Assembly: GCA_905182015.1 (NCBI GenBank)
Contig: CAJIZT010000011.1
Coordinates: 1-37,207 of the forward strand
Source: an alpha proteobacterium MED-G09
GTDB taxonomy: Bacteria > Pseudomonadota > Alphaproteobacteria > MED-G09
Reading direction: 5' to 3'
DNA length: 37,207 nucleotides
Part shown: positions 25,589-33,412 of the stretch, one piece after another
Layout: every line of letters begins with the position of its first letter
Position numbering within the stretch: the first letter of the stretch is position 1
Notes under the pieces: generated by a model
The model's database searches: none
Seen by the model: only the letters and a program-made list of their open reading frames with translations
Told to the model about the DNA's origin: nothing
Program-made: the position numbers and the translations under genes

Positions 25589-26983
25589 ATGACAAAAATA
25601 ATTAAAAATTCTTATAAGTTCGGCTTTATGTTTTTGGCGTTTTTTGCTCTTTCAGCATTGCCGCTTAAAGCAAAAGAAGAAGTTGCTGAAGTTCCTAAGG
25701 AAATTACTTCCTTGCAGGAGCTTCTTGAAAAAGTTAAAAATGAGACAGAGTTTGATAGTGTAGAAGATAGAGCTAGGGTCGCAAAGTTTATGGCCGAGCA
25801 AAATACTCAGGATAAAGTTCTTAAATCTACTATTTCTAAGCTTGTGATTCAAGAAGATAGAGCCGTCTTACTTGAAAAAACATTCGATGAAAATGATGTT
25901 AAATTAAGCGAGCTTGAGGATCTTAAAGCGGAAAGATTAGGAGCTTTCGGTGAGCTTTTTGGTGTTGTTAGAGGTACTGCAAGTGAAATGGGTGCTCAAA
26001 TCAAAGAATCTATTATTAGTGGTGAGCTTCAGGGACGTTCTGATACTTTAAGTGAGCTAGCTAAGTCAAAATCACTTCCGTCTAATGAAGAGCTCGAAAT
26101 GCTTTGGTATCACTTACTTGAAGAAATGAATGCTCAAGGCGAAGTGAAACATTTTACAGGAACTATTGTTGATACCGATGGAAATTTTTCGGAAGAAGAA
26201 GTTATTCGTGTTGGTCCTTGGACTGCTTTTGATCGTAAAGGCAATTTCTTAGGGTATCTCCCTGATGACGAAAGATTTCGAGTTCTTGGTCGCCAACCAC
26301 AAGCAAGATTCCTAGACTTAGGTGATAATATTGTTGATGGCGATGTCGGTGATATCGTTAAGGGCGCTATTGACCCTTCGCGTGGAGCTATTTTGAGTTT
26401 ATTAGTCCAAACCCCAGGTCTGACTGAACGTATTGGTCAGGGAGGTGTAGTTGGCTATATCATTCTTGCACTTTTAGCTGTTGGTTTAATTTTATCAATT
26501 GAAAGAATAGTTAGTCTAACACTTACAGCTAGAGCGGTTAAGGCCCAATCAAATGATGTTGACAATCCAAATGATGGCAATCCTTTAGGCCGAGTATTAA
26601 GTGCTTATCATTCTAATAAATCTGCTGATGTTGAAACCTTAGAGTTAAAGCTAGATGATGCTATTTTAAAAGAGCTACCTTCTCTTGAGAGAGGAATTAA
26701 CTTTATAAAACTTCTATCATCAGTTGCGCCTCTATTAGGCCTACTAGGAACTGTTACCGGTATGATTGTAACCTTCCAAGCAATTACATTGTTCGGTACG
26801 GGTGATCCAAAGCTAATGGCTGGTGGTATTTCCCAAGCCTTAGTAACAACTGTTTTAGGTTTAACTGCGGCTATTCCTCTTGTTCTGCTACATTCAGTTG
26901 CGCAGACAAGAAGTAGATCAATTCAGCAAATTCTTGATGAACAAAGCGCTGGGTTAATTGCTGCTAGAGCGGAATCTAAATAG
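25589..26983 (+). CDS. TtpC-like MotA/TolQ/ExbB proton channel protein with periplasmic extension
   Basis: 464 residues. A signal-peptide-like N-terminus (1-28, ending PLKA) precedes a long periplasmic extension (about 30-280), part of it helical (LQELLEKVKN, LEDLKAERLG). An ExbB/TolQ domain follows, with membrane helices at about 288-308, 379-400 and 415-440. The last two carry the channel signature VAPLLGLLGTVTGM. In Vibrio, TtpC is an extra inner-membrane partner needed by the TonB2 system, thought to help TonB span a wide periplasm. AAGGGAAG precedes the ATG. It is the second gene of the cluster and is followed by a standard ExbB, so two ExbB-type proteins act together. Confidence 0.9.
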   Translation: MTKIIKNSYKFGFMFLAFFALSALPLKAKEEVAEVPKEITSLQELLEKVKNETEFDSVEDRARVAKFMAEQNTQDKVLKSTISKLVIQEDRAVLLEKTFDENDVKLSELEDLKAERLGAFGELFGVVRGTASEMGAQIKESIISGELQGRSDTLSELAKSKSLPSNEELEMLWYHLLEEMNAQGEVKHFTGTIVDTDGNFSEEEVIRVGPWTAFDRKGNFLGYLPDDERFRVLGRQPQARFLDLGDNIVDGDVGDIVKGAIDPSRGAILSLLVQTPGLTERIGQGGVVGYIILALLAVGLILSIERIVSLTLTARAVKAQSNDVDNPNDGNPLGRVLSAYHSNKSADVETLELKLDDAILKELPSLERGINFIKLLSSVAPLLGLLGTVTGMIVTFQAITLFGTGDPKLMAGGISQALVTTVLGLTAAIPLVLLHSVAQTRSRSIQQILDEQSAGLIAARAESK

Positions 26984-27017
26984 ATTGTTTTTTATTGATT
27001 TAATTTCGAGGGTTTAA

Positions 27018-27563
27018 ATGGGAGATTTTCTATTAAAATTAATAAGACCAGATCTTGCTTTTAGTACCATAAGGGATTTCTTAGAGCTAGGGGGAGATGT
27101 TCTAGTAGTATTAATGCTGGCCACATTTGTTATGTGGACTCTTATAATAGAAAGGTACTGGCACTTTGCCACTGCTCACAAAACTCTAGCATCGTCTACT
27201 ATTGCTACCTGGAATAAAAGAACTGACCATGACTCATGGTATGCTAGGAGAATAAGAGAAAAGCTTATTAGCGAAGTCAGGCAAGCAAGTCACAGGGGTT
27301 TAATATATATTAAAACTCTTGTTGCGGCAGCCCCGTTGCTGGGACTGCTAGGAACTGTTACTGGGATGGTCGAAGTTTTTGATGTTATGGCTATAACCGG
27401 ATCTTCAAATGCTAGAGCGATGGCTGCAGGTATTTCCAAAGCCACATTACCAACGATGGCTGGAATGGTTACATCTCTTTCTGGAATATTTTTTATTGCT
27501 CAAATTGAATCAAAAACAAGAAAAGCTATTTCAAATGTAGAGGATGAGTTACCTCTTTCATAA
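27018..27563 (+). CDS. exbB: ExbB-type proton channel protein
   Basis: A 181-residue inner-membrane protein with helices at about 28-46, 108-128 and 146-166. AAAPLLGLLGTVTGM in the second helix and ISKATLPTMAGM in the third are the ExbB/TolQ signature. With ExbD it forms the proton-driven motor that energises TonB. It is shorter than E. coli ExbB and is the normal length for the ExbB2 of TtpC clusters. GAGGG lies before the ATG. It is 34 bases after ttpC and 27 before exbD. Confidence 0.94.
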   Translation: MGDFLLKLIRPDLAFSTIRDFLELGGDVLVVLMLATFVMWTLIIERYWHFATAHKTLASSTIATWNKRTDHDSWYARRIREKLISEVRQASHRGLIYIKTLVAAAPLLGLLGTVTGMVEVFDVMAITGSSNARAMAAGISKATLPTMAGMVTSLSGIFFIAQIESKTRKAISNVEDELPLS

Positions 27564-27590
27564 AGTAAAAAGAAATTTAAGGAGAATACA

Positions 27591-27989
27591 ATGAGACGTA
27601 GAGTAAGAGTTGAAGAAGAGAGTGAAATCAATATTACGCCATTACTCGATATTGTTTTCATAATGCTTATATTTTTTATTGTTACTGCAACCTTTGTTAA
27701 GGAATCTGGCATCGATGTAACAAGACCTGATTCTGAAACAGCTCAACAACAAAATCGAGTGGGTATTCTAATCGCAATAAGCGATAAAAATGAGATATGG
27801 ATCAATCGAAGAATGGTTGATATGGATGCTGTTCAAGCAAATGTTGAAAAACTTCATGCTGAGAATCCTCAAGGCGGAGCGGTAATACAAGCTGACGAAA
27901 AGTCTGAAGTAGGTTTAATGGTTCAAGTTATTGACGCTGTTAGATTGGCTGGTGTTGACCAATATTCGATTGCTGCATCTGAAAAGTAA
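27591..27989 (+). CDS. exbD: ExbD biopolymer transport protein
   Basis: A 132-residue protein with a short cytoplasmic start, one membrane helix (about 17-36, INITPLLDIVFIMLIFFIV) and a periplasmic ExbD/TolR domain. Asp20 in PLLDIVF is the essential proton-carrying residue. TTAAGGAGAA gives a strong ribosome site. It works as a dimer inside the ExbB ring. It is followed by tonB after 10 bases. Confidence 0.95.
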   Translation: MRRRVRVEEESEINITPLLDIVFIMLIFFIVTATFVKESGIDVTRPDSETAQQQNRVGILIAISDKNEIWINRRMVDMDAVQANVEKLHAENPQGGAVIQADEKSEVGLMVQVIDAVRLAGVDQYSIAASEK

Positions 27990-27999
27990 GGTATATAAA

Positions 28000-28725
28000 T
28001 TGACTGACTTAATAAATAAAATGAAAACTCAATTAAATAATTTTCTTAATCGAAAGATTGGAAGCTTAACTGTTAGAGACGGATTGGGTCAGATTGATAG
28101 TAGGGCTAGAGATGCATTAGGACGGATTGATAGTAGAGCTTCCGCTGTACCAATAGCAGCTGTGATAACTGTTTTCTTATTTTTAGTTATGCAAGCTCTA
28201 GTATCTAGCAATGAATTTGATATGGGTGATCAAAGCGATAGTATTAATATTAGTTTTTTAAGGCAGCTCCAAGATTCTGAAACTCAAACTGCAAAAAAGA
28301 AACCAAACCGTCCAGAGCAAGAGCAAGAGCCCGACCCTCCCGAGATGGATATTCCTGAAACGCCAAGACCTGAAATGAATGCAGACAGTGTTTCCACTCC
28401 AGATTTTGGTGGGCCGCAATTTGGAGCTTTTTCAGCCTCCACTGATGCCGATGTTTTACCTATAGTTAAAGTACCTCCATCTTACCCTAGGCGAGCTACT
28501 CAAAGAGGAATCGAAGGGTGGGTTCTGGTAGAGTTTACTATTACTGAAACTGGCGCAGTTATTAATCCAGTTGTTGTTGATTCAGACCCTCCTGGTATTT
28601 TTAATAGGTCGGCACTAAGGACGATTGTAAAGTGGAAATATAAACCTAGAATTGTTGGCGGGAAAGCAGTCGAAAGAACCGGTATGCAACATTTGGTTAC
28701 TTATGAATTAGAGGACGCAAGGTAA
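28000..28725 (+). CDS. tonB: TonB energy-transducing protein
   Basis: 241 residues from a TTG at 28000, chosen because TAAGG lies 8 bases ahead; an ATG at 28021 has no such site. The order is a cytoplasmic arm (1-48), one helix (about 49-69), an acidic and proline-rich periplasmic spacer (RPEQEQEPDPPEMD) and a TonB C-terminal domain (about 150-240). That domain includes YPRRATQRGIEGWVLVEFTI and the NPVVVDSDPPGIF and KWKYKPR segments. It carries energy from ExbB/ExbD to the outer-membrane receptors, presumably including those at 1-3166. The arm holds a duplicated 11-residue unit, LGQIDSRARDA / LGRIDSRASAV, unusual for TonB. The spacer is short, which fits the need for TtpC and DUF3450 partners. 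Confidence 0.93.
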   Translation: MTDLINKMKTQLNNFLNRKIGSLTVRDGLGQIDSRARDALGRIDSRASAVPIAAVITVFLFLVMQALVSSNEFDMGDQSDSINISFLRQLQDSETQTAKKKPNRPEQEQEPDPPEMDIPETPRPEMNADSVSTPDFGGPQFGAFSASTDADVLPIVKVPPSYPRRATQRGIEGWVLVEFTITETGAVINPVVVDSDPPGIFNRSALRTIVKWKYKPRIVGGKAVERTGMQHLVTYELEDAR

Positions 28726-28727
28726 TT

Positions 28728-30128
28728 ATGAATAATATCTCAAGAAAATTTATATATTTTACACTAATGTTTTCTTTAGCTTTTCCTGCAACAGCTCTTT
28801 TTGAAGCAATCACATTCAATGAAGTTTCTGCAGCTAAAAAAGAAAGAAAAAAGCCACCGAAAGCTAGACGTACTAAAACTATGTCAAAAAAAGTTGCTAC
28901 AGAGTTCATTAAGGCGCAAGACGCTTTAGCTGAAGATCGGTCTGACACATCTTTAAAAATATTAAATAACTTATTAACTCAACCTGAGTTAAGAGGCTTT
29001 GAAAAAGCTACGATTGTTCGTTTAAAGGGTTATGTTTACGCTGAAAAAGAAGAATATCAAAAATCAATGGGTTACCTTCAGGAGGCCCTTAATTATAACG
29101 CACTTGAACCACAAGCCCAGCTTGATCTCCAGTTTGGAATAGCGCAGCTTTATTTAGCTATTGATCAATGGGACAAAGGCCTTGAAGAGTTACTTGACTG
29201 GTTTAAAAATGCTGAAGTGCTAGGAAATCCCGCGGGGCCATCCGCTCACGCCTTATTGGCACAAATATACTTATATAACGCATCTGAGTCTGCTAAAGAT
29301 TCCCCAGAAGAAAGGGAATTTTATCGAAAAGCTGAGCCCCATGCTAAAATTGCTGTAATTCAAGCAGCGGAGCCTAGAGAAAACTGGTATCAAATCTATT
29401 TATCCGTCCTTCTTTTTGATGATAGATATGAAGAATCTGTGCCTTTATTGGAAGCAATGGTATACAGATTTCCAGATAAAAAAACGTATTACAGACAGCT
29501 TGCTGCTCTCTATGCTGAATTAAGACGAGAAGAAGACTCTTTTCATATTCAGCAAATAATGTATTCAAAAGATATGCTTGAAAAACATGCCGAACTTTTA
29601 AGGTTGGCTCAATTATATCTTTATTATGAAGTCCCTTATAAAGCCGCGATAATCTTAGAAAGAGAGCTTGATGCTGAAAGAATTGAGGATGAAGAGAAAA
29701 ATTGGGAACAATTAGCAAATTCATGGCTATCAGCTCGGGAATGGACAAAAGCTATCCCTCCACTCAAGAAGGCTGCAGAAATGTCTGAGGACGGAGGTTT
29801 GTTCCTTCGATTAGGACAAACTTATATGCAAGAAGAAGATTGGAAAAATGCTGAAAAGTATATTCGCTATGCAATTAAGAAGGGTGACCTTAAGAATCCT
29901 GGAAGAGCTTGGCTTTTATTGGGAATAACTAGGAATAAAAAAGGTATTAAATCCGAAGATTCTGCTTTGTTTGCCTTTAAGAGATCAACAGGATACGACG
30001 ACATGGAAGCAGATGCTAGAAGGTGGGTTAAGGTTATTGAAGCAAAGCAAACTAGAAGAGAGGCCGACAGATTAGCTGCAGAAGCCGCAGAAGCTGCACT
30101 TGCTGATGATACAATATACTTTAATTGA
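28728..30128 (+). CDS. TPR-repeat periplasmic protein of the TonB cluster
   Basis: A 466-residue protein with a signal peptide (1-35, ending VSAAK), a basic lysine/arginine-rich stretch (36-53) and then helical tetratricopeptide-like repeats to near the end. Examples are KSMGYLQEALNYNALEPQAQ, WTKAIPPLKKAAEM and DWKNAEKYIRYAIKKG. The C-terminus is alanine-rich and helical. A TPR gene closes the DUF3450-TtpC-ExbB-ExbD-TonB clusters of gammaproteobacteria, and the position is the same here. It probably acts as a scaffold for the TonB complex. AAGG precedes the ATG, and it starts 2 bases after tonB. It is the last gene of the operon. Confidence 0.9.
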   Translation: MNNISRKFIYFTLMFSLAFPATALFEAITFNEVSAAKKERKKPPKARRTKTMSKKVATEFIKAQDALAEDRSDTSLKILNNLLTQPELRGFEKATIVRLKGYVYAEKEEYQKSMGYLQEALNYNALEPQAQLDLQFGIAQLYLAIDQWDKGLEELLDWFKNAEVLGNPAGPSAHALLAQIYLYNASESAKDSPEEREFYRKAEPHAKIAVIQAAEPRENWYQIYLSVLLFDDRYEESVPLLEAMVYRFPDKKTYYRQLAALYAELRREEDSFHIQQIMYSKDMLEKHAELLRLAQLYLYYEVPYKAAIILERELDAERIEDEEKNWEQLANSWLSAREWTKAIPPLKKAAEMSEDGGLFLRLGQTYMQEEDWKNAEKYIRYAIKKGDLKNPGRAWLLLGITRNKKGIKSEDSALFAFKRSTGYDDMEADARRWVKVIEAKQTRREADRLAAEAAEAALADDTIYFN

Positions 30129-30419
30129 TTAGCTTAGAGCCTCTAACTTTTTTATTATCGGTGGTCCATCTAAACATTCTGCTAATTTAGCTCCGGCGGC
30201 TCTAAAGTGATTGCTTTTTCCATGATTTTCAACGCTTTCTTGATCAATATAATGCTCCATAACAATATATGTTAGGGGGTGTTCTCTATCTCTTGATATT
30301 TGATAAAAAATATTTCCCTCTTCATTAGTTCTTACTTTTTTTGTCAGACCAATGAACGTTTCTTCAAATAAACGTTCTTTCCCTTCTTTAACCCTTAATG
30401 TTGCCAAGATGCATATCAT
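30129..30419 (-). CDS. Putative ABM-fold quinol monooxygenase
   Basis: A 96-residue protein of the antibiotic biosynthesis monooxygenase (ABM, dimeric alpha/beta barrel) family, like YgiN. Family features are an initial strand ILATLRVKEGKE, the central GNIFYQISRD and YIVMEHYIDQES strands, and HxxxxHF-like spacing in NHGKSNHFRAAG. These small cofactor-free proteins oxidise quinols or protect against quinone stress. AAGGAAAA precedes the ATG. It is the last gene of the minus-strand run behind the unknown HTH protein (10-base gap) and is convergent with the TPR gene. Confidence 0.85.
   Translation of the reverse strand: MICILATLRVKEGKERLFEETFIGLTKKVRTNEEGNIFYQISRDREHPLTYIVMEHYIDQESVENHGKSNHFRAAGAKLAECLDGPPIIKKLEALS
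30134..30153 (+). terminator. Possible terminator of the TonB cluster
   Basis: TTAGAG-C-CTCTAA (30134-30146) followed by C and six T. The stem is short and AT-rich, so it is weak. It lies inside the 3' end of the convergent ABM gene. Confidence 0.35.
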
Positions 30420-30429
30420 GTAATTTTCC

Positions 30430-30879
30430 TTAATTTTTTTTTATTTTTAACTTCAGTAGTGTTCTTAAAAGATTTCTATTTTCATTCGATAGTAATGAAT
30501 TTTGTTTGTGCAGGTCGTTCAACTGATCCAGTGCTTTAGTAATATGTATTTCAGCGCCTTCAAGCAATGAAATATGTTTTTCTTCTCTACCTTTATAAGT
30601 CTTTAACTCAGATTCCTGTCTTTCAATAAAGAAGGCTGCCTGTGATAGCAGTTGTTTAATATCCTCATCAAGTATGCTTTGATTGTTTGAATCCGCCTCA
30701 ATAACTTGAGTTTCTTTTATGATAAGTTTTAGAGAGTTTTCGCTTATTAGTAAATTACCCCCTTCGGTTTCTACAGCATCAAGATTTCCTTCATCTATCA
30801 TAGACCTTAAGCTACCTGGATCAACCCCAGCTCTTCTGGCCGCGGAGGCTAAAGTTAAAACTCTATCTTTTTCATCCAT
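30430..30879 (-). CDS. Unknown protein: N-terminal HTH-like region plus coiled coil
   Basis: I do not recognise this 149-residue protein. Residues 7-50 look like a small excisionase/MerR-type winged helix (LTLASAARRAGVDPGSLRSM, then a short wing GGNLLISENSL). Residues 70-147 are charged and helical with heptad-like spacing (LLSQAAFFIERQESELKTYK, ALDQLNDLHKQNSLLSNEN) and end in a basic tail KLKIKKN. It could be a DNA-binding dimer or a cell-organisation protein. It starts 5 bases after the crotonase stop and is followed by the ABM gene, so the three share an operon. The ribosome site is weak, which suggests translational coupling. Confidence 0.8.
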   Translation of the reverse strand: MDEKDRVLTLASAARRAGVDPGSLRSMIDEGNLDAVETEGGNLLISENSLKLIIKETQVIEADSNNQSILDEDIKQLLSQAAFFIERQESELKTYKGREEKHISLLEGAEIHITKALDQLNDLHKQNSLLSNENRNLLRTLLKLKIKKN

Positions 30880-30884
30880 TCAAT

Positions 30885-31736
30885 CTACTCATCAGAATTT
30901 TTTTTATCTTTTCCTTCTCTATAATCACCAAATTTTGAATCTCTATCAGAAAGGGCTTTTGTCAAACCTTCTTCCTTTACTTTTTTGAAGAAATTTTTTG
31001 CTGACTTAGTATGCATGGATAATTGCTGTATCTCTGTTCCAGCCTTTATTCCTGCGCGAATACCCATTATTTCCATTTGCCTATGAATTGACCTTTTATT
31101 GAATTGCTGAACATCTTGTGGCACACCAGCTACATTTATAGCAATATTTAATACTGACTTTTCTAATTCTTCTGGAGGATAGTATGCATTGGCGAAGCCG
31201 CACTCAACAGCCTCAACTCCAGACATAGAATTACCCGTTAACATTAGTTCCATTGATTTTCTCATCCCAACAATCCAAGGATAAAACTGATTATCAGGTG
31301 GAGAAATATTTCTAACCACAGGGTAGCCAATTGATGCGTCTTCGGCGACATATATTAGATCACAAGATTGTGCTAACTCAGTTCCACCCGCCAAACAATA
31401 ACCATGAACTTGAGCAATAACAGGTTTGGCTAAATCCCAAATTTTAAAACATCCCTCAACGACATGCCTTGGCCAATGCCCTAAACCACCCGCGGTATAA
31501 TAAGGGTCTTCCTCGTCCATATCTCTTGTTAGATCATAACCTGCACTAAATGCCTTACCAGAGCCTCTGATAATTGTCACGCTTACTCCAGGGTTTTGAT
31601 CGTTAGATTCCAGAACCTCAAATAGCTCGGCCCTAAGGTTGGCGCTTAGAGAGTTTCTTTTTTCTGGCCGGTTCAGTGTAATGCGTGAAACCCTTTCATG
31701 AGGATCATCTACTATAATAGAACTGTAATTAGTCAT
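30885..31736 (-). CDS. Crotonase-family protein (enoyl-CoA hydratase-like)
   Basis: A 283-residue crotonase-fold protein. The first oxyanion segment is GSGKAFSAGYDL and the second is HGYCLAGGTELAQSCDLIY. In this second segment the Glu144 equivalent is kept (GGTE). The second catalytic glutamate (Glu164, normally PE in the GQPE motif) is replaced by valine in IGYPVV, and the next loop reads NISPPDNQFYPW. A normal hydratase needs both, so the reaction may differ. GAGGG precedes the ATG. It heads a run with the HTH/coil and ABM genes. The FkbM gene lies 37 bases upstream on the same strand. Confidence 0.87.
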   Translation of the reverse strand: MTNYSSIIVDDPHERVSRITLNRPEKRNSLSANLRAELFEVLESNDQNPGVSVTIIRGSGKAFSAGYDLTRDMDEEDPYYTAGGLGHWPRHVVEGCFKIWDLAKPVIAQVHGYCLAGGTELAQSCDLIYVAEDASIGYPVVRNISPPDNQFYPWIVGMRKSMELMLTGNSMSGVEAVECGFANAYYPPEELEKSVLNIAINVAGVPQDVQQFNKRSIHRQMEIMGIRAGIKAGTEIQQLSMHTKSAKNFFKKVKEEGLTKALSDRDSKFGDYREGKDKKNSDE

Positions 31737-31757
31737 TTTAATCCCTCAATTTTTTTT

Positions 31758-31786
31758 ATTATATAATTCAAGGTTAATTATATAAT
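31758..31786. repeat. Perfect AT inverted repeat at the end of the FkbM gene
   Basis: ATTATATAATT and AATTATATAAT, 11 bases each, separated by 7. The second arm covers the last codons and part of the stop of the FkbM gene. It is not followed by a T run on the minus strand, so it is not a classic terminator. It could protect or end the mRNA, or be chance in AT-rich DNA. Confidence 0.6.
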
Positions 31787-32598
31787 TCTAAAATATAATT
31801 CATTCTAGTTCTCTTTTTTATCACATAACCTCTTTTTTCTAATAATTTTATCAAATCCTTCTTCCAAAATCTTTTATTGTTTTCAATAACAATAATCAAT
31901 GGGAGGTATTTGTCTTTAGATTCCTTAAGGAATGGAATAATAACTTTTTCTTCATTACCTTCGACATCAATTTTCATTGCTGAAACTTCTTTAATTCCTT
32001 CATCGAGAATAAATTCTGATAATTTCTTTCCGACAACTAAATGCTCTCCGGTTTTAGATATGACGCCCTGACCAAGATTTTCATTGGGTGTATCAAGATT
32101 AAACTTACCTGACCGATCCATAATAGCCATTTCTTTAACGTGCATAGGAACATCATTATTTAATGATGCATTGTATAGAAGGCGTTTAAAAAGATAGGGG
32201 TGTGGCTCAATAGAGTAGATTTTTGTATTTTTAAATTTCTTATACGAACTACCAACTGAAAATGAATACAAGCCAATATTGGCGCCAATATCAATGAAAA
32301 CAGAATTATCTTTTGCTCTTTGGCCAATATACTCTCTTTCTTCTTCTTCAAATATTTGAGGGGAGAAAAGTGCTCTCTTTTCACTGACATTTCCCTTGGT
32401 GTACATTCTCAAGCTAGAATTGAAAAGATTTGTATCTATACAATCCTTAGAAAGTGCTATAGCTATGCGCCTGAGTAAGAAAATTATTCTTTTTGATAGC
32501 CAGCTTTTACCTACAGATCTTGTAATTAAAATTACAATCGATGTAAGACTGTTTGGTTTATAAGTACCGAATTTTGAAGAATTATCAACTGGGATCAT
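31774..32598 (-). CDS. FkbM-family methyltransferase
   Basis: A 274-residue SAM-dependent methyltransferase. The SAM-binding motif VFIDIGANIGLYSF (about 104-117) and the later AMKIDVEGNEEKVI segment mark the FkbM family (Methyltransf_21). These enzymes methylate hydroxyl groups of sugars, lipids or polyketides, and in bacteria they are often found in surface-glycan loci. The N-terminus is hydrophobic and basic (about 20-50) without a clear signal peptide. It diverges from rlmE across 66 bases. There is no glycosyltransferase nearby. A link to the gmd-derived deoxysugar is possible but unsupported. No strong ribosome site was seen. Confidence 0.9.
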   Translation of the reverse strand: MIPVDNSSKFGTYKPNSLTSIVILITRSVGKSWLSKRIIFLLRRIAIALSKDCIDTNLFNSSLRMYTKGNVSEKRALFSPQIFEEEEREYIGQRAKDNSVFIDIGANIGLYSFSVGSSYKKFKNTKIYSIEPHPYLFKRLLYNASLNNDVPMHVKEMAIMDRSGKFNLDTPNENLGQGVISKTGEHLVVGKKLSEFILDEGIKEVSAMKIDVEGNEEKVIIPFLKESKDKYLPLIIVIENNKRFWKKDLIKLLEKRGYVIKKRTRMNYILELYN

Positions 32599-32664
32599 GT
32601 TTTCTATATTGTACTTTAAGTTTATTTTCTATTTCAACTAAACAATAACATATAAGATAAAAAT

Positions 32665-33330
32665 ATGAGTAAAAAAGAAAAAATATTTAGGACAACAAAA
32701 GAAGTGCTGAAAACAGCAAAAAGGAGAAAAAGCTCCTCTACTCGTTGGCTACAGAGGCAAATAAACGATCCTTATGTTCGGCAGGCTCAAGCGGAAGGAA
32801 AGAGATCGCGCGCTGCTTATAAGATAATTCAAATAGATGAAAAATATAAAATTTTTAATGAAGGTAGCTCAGTTCTGGACCTTGGTGCCGCGCCGGGAAG
32901 CTGGACAGAAGTTGCCATAGAGAGGGCAGGAGGCTTTGTTCTGGCGGTTGATATCTTAGATATGGACAATATTAACCGAGCTGTAATCCTAAAAGCAGAC
33001 CTACAAGAGGAAGATTCTTTTGGACTTATAAATAAGCTGGCTGTCGAGAAGTTCGATGTTGTTTTGTCAGATATGGCTGCGTCAACAACAGGTCATAAAT
33101 CAACTGATCACATAAGAACTCAAGCGCTGGCTGAGCTTGCTTCACAATATGCGATTGATTTTCTAAAACCTGGAGGAACTTTCTGTACAAAAGTTTTCCA
33201 AGGAGGAACTCATAACGACCTTCTTTTAAATCTAAAAAATAACTTCAAAAAAATTAAACACTATAAACCTGATGCAAGCAGAAAAGGATCACCAGAGACA
33301 TATTTAATAGCTAGGGATTTTAAGGGCTGA
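32665..33330 (+). CDS. rlmE: 23S rRNA 2'-O-ribose methyltransferase (RlmE/FtsJ)
   Basis: A 221-residue enzyme that methylates the ribose of U2552 in 23S rRNA, a late step in 50S assembly. The catalytic tetrad is visible as Lys53 (RSRAAYK), Asp136 (LSDMA), Lys176 (CTKVFQGG) and Glu211 (SPETYL). The SAM motif LDLGAAPGSW is at 71-80. The N-terminus is basic, as usual for rRNA binding. The length is normal. The ATG follows an AT-rich leader with no clear ribosome site. It lies upstream of guaB on the same strand, a neighbourhood I associate with alphaproteobacteria. Confidence 0.95.
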   Translation: MSKKEKIFRTTKEVLKTAKRRKSSSTRWLQRQINDPYVRQAQAEGKRSRAAYKIIQIDEKYKIFNEGSSVLDLGAAPGSWTEVAIERAGGFVLAVDILDMDNINRAVILKADLQEEDSFGLINKLAVEKFDVVLSDMAASTTGHKSTDHIRTQALAELASQYAIDFLKPGGTFCTKVFQGGTHNDLLLNLKNNFKKIKHYKPDASRKGSPETYLIARDFKG

Positions 33331-33351
33331 TCTAGAATTTTCAAAATTTAT

Positions 33352-33379
33352 TTGAACTTATCTCAAGATAGGTTATAAG
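33352..33379 (+). promoter_or_regulatory. Putative promoter of the gua operon
   Basis: TTGAAC (33352-33357), 16 bases, then TATAAG (33374-33379). The spacer contains TATCT-2-AGATA (a short palindrome), which could bind a regulator such as a purine repressor. The leader would be about 27 bases. Confidence 0.45.
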
Positions 33380-33412
33380 CAGACGTCAACGCAACCTAAT
33401 AAAGGAGTTGAC

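Noticed and set aside
27931-27999. Upstream ATG for tonB at 27931
   Set aside because: It lies inside exbD in another frame; the TTG at 28000 has a proper ribosome site.
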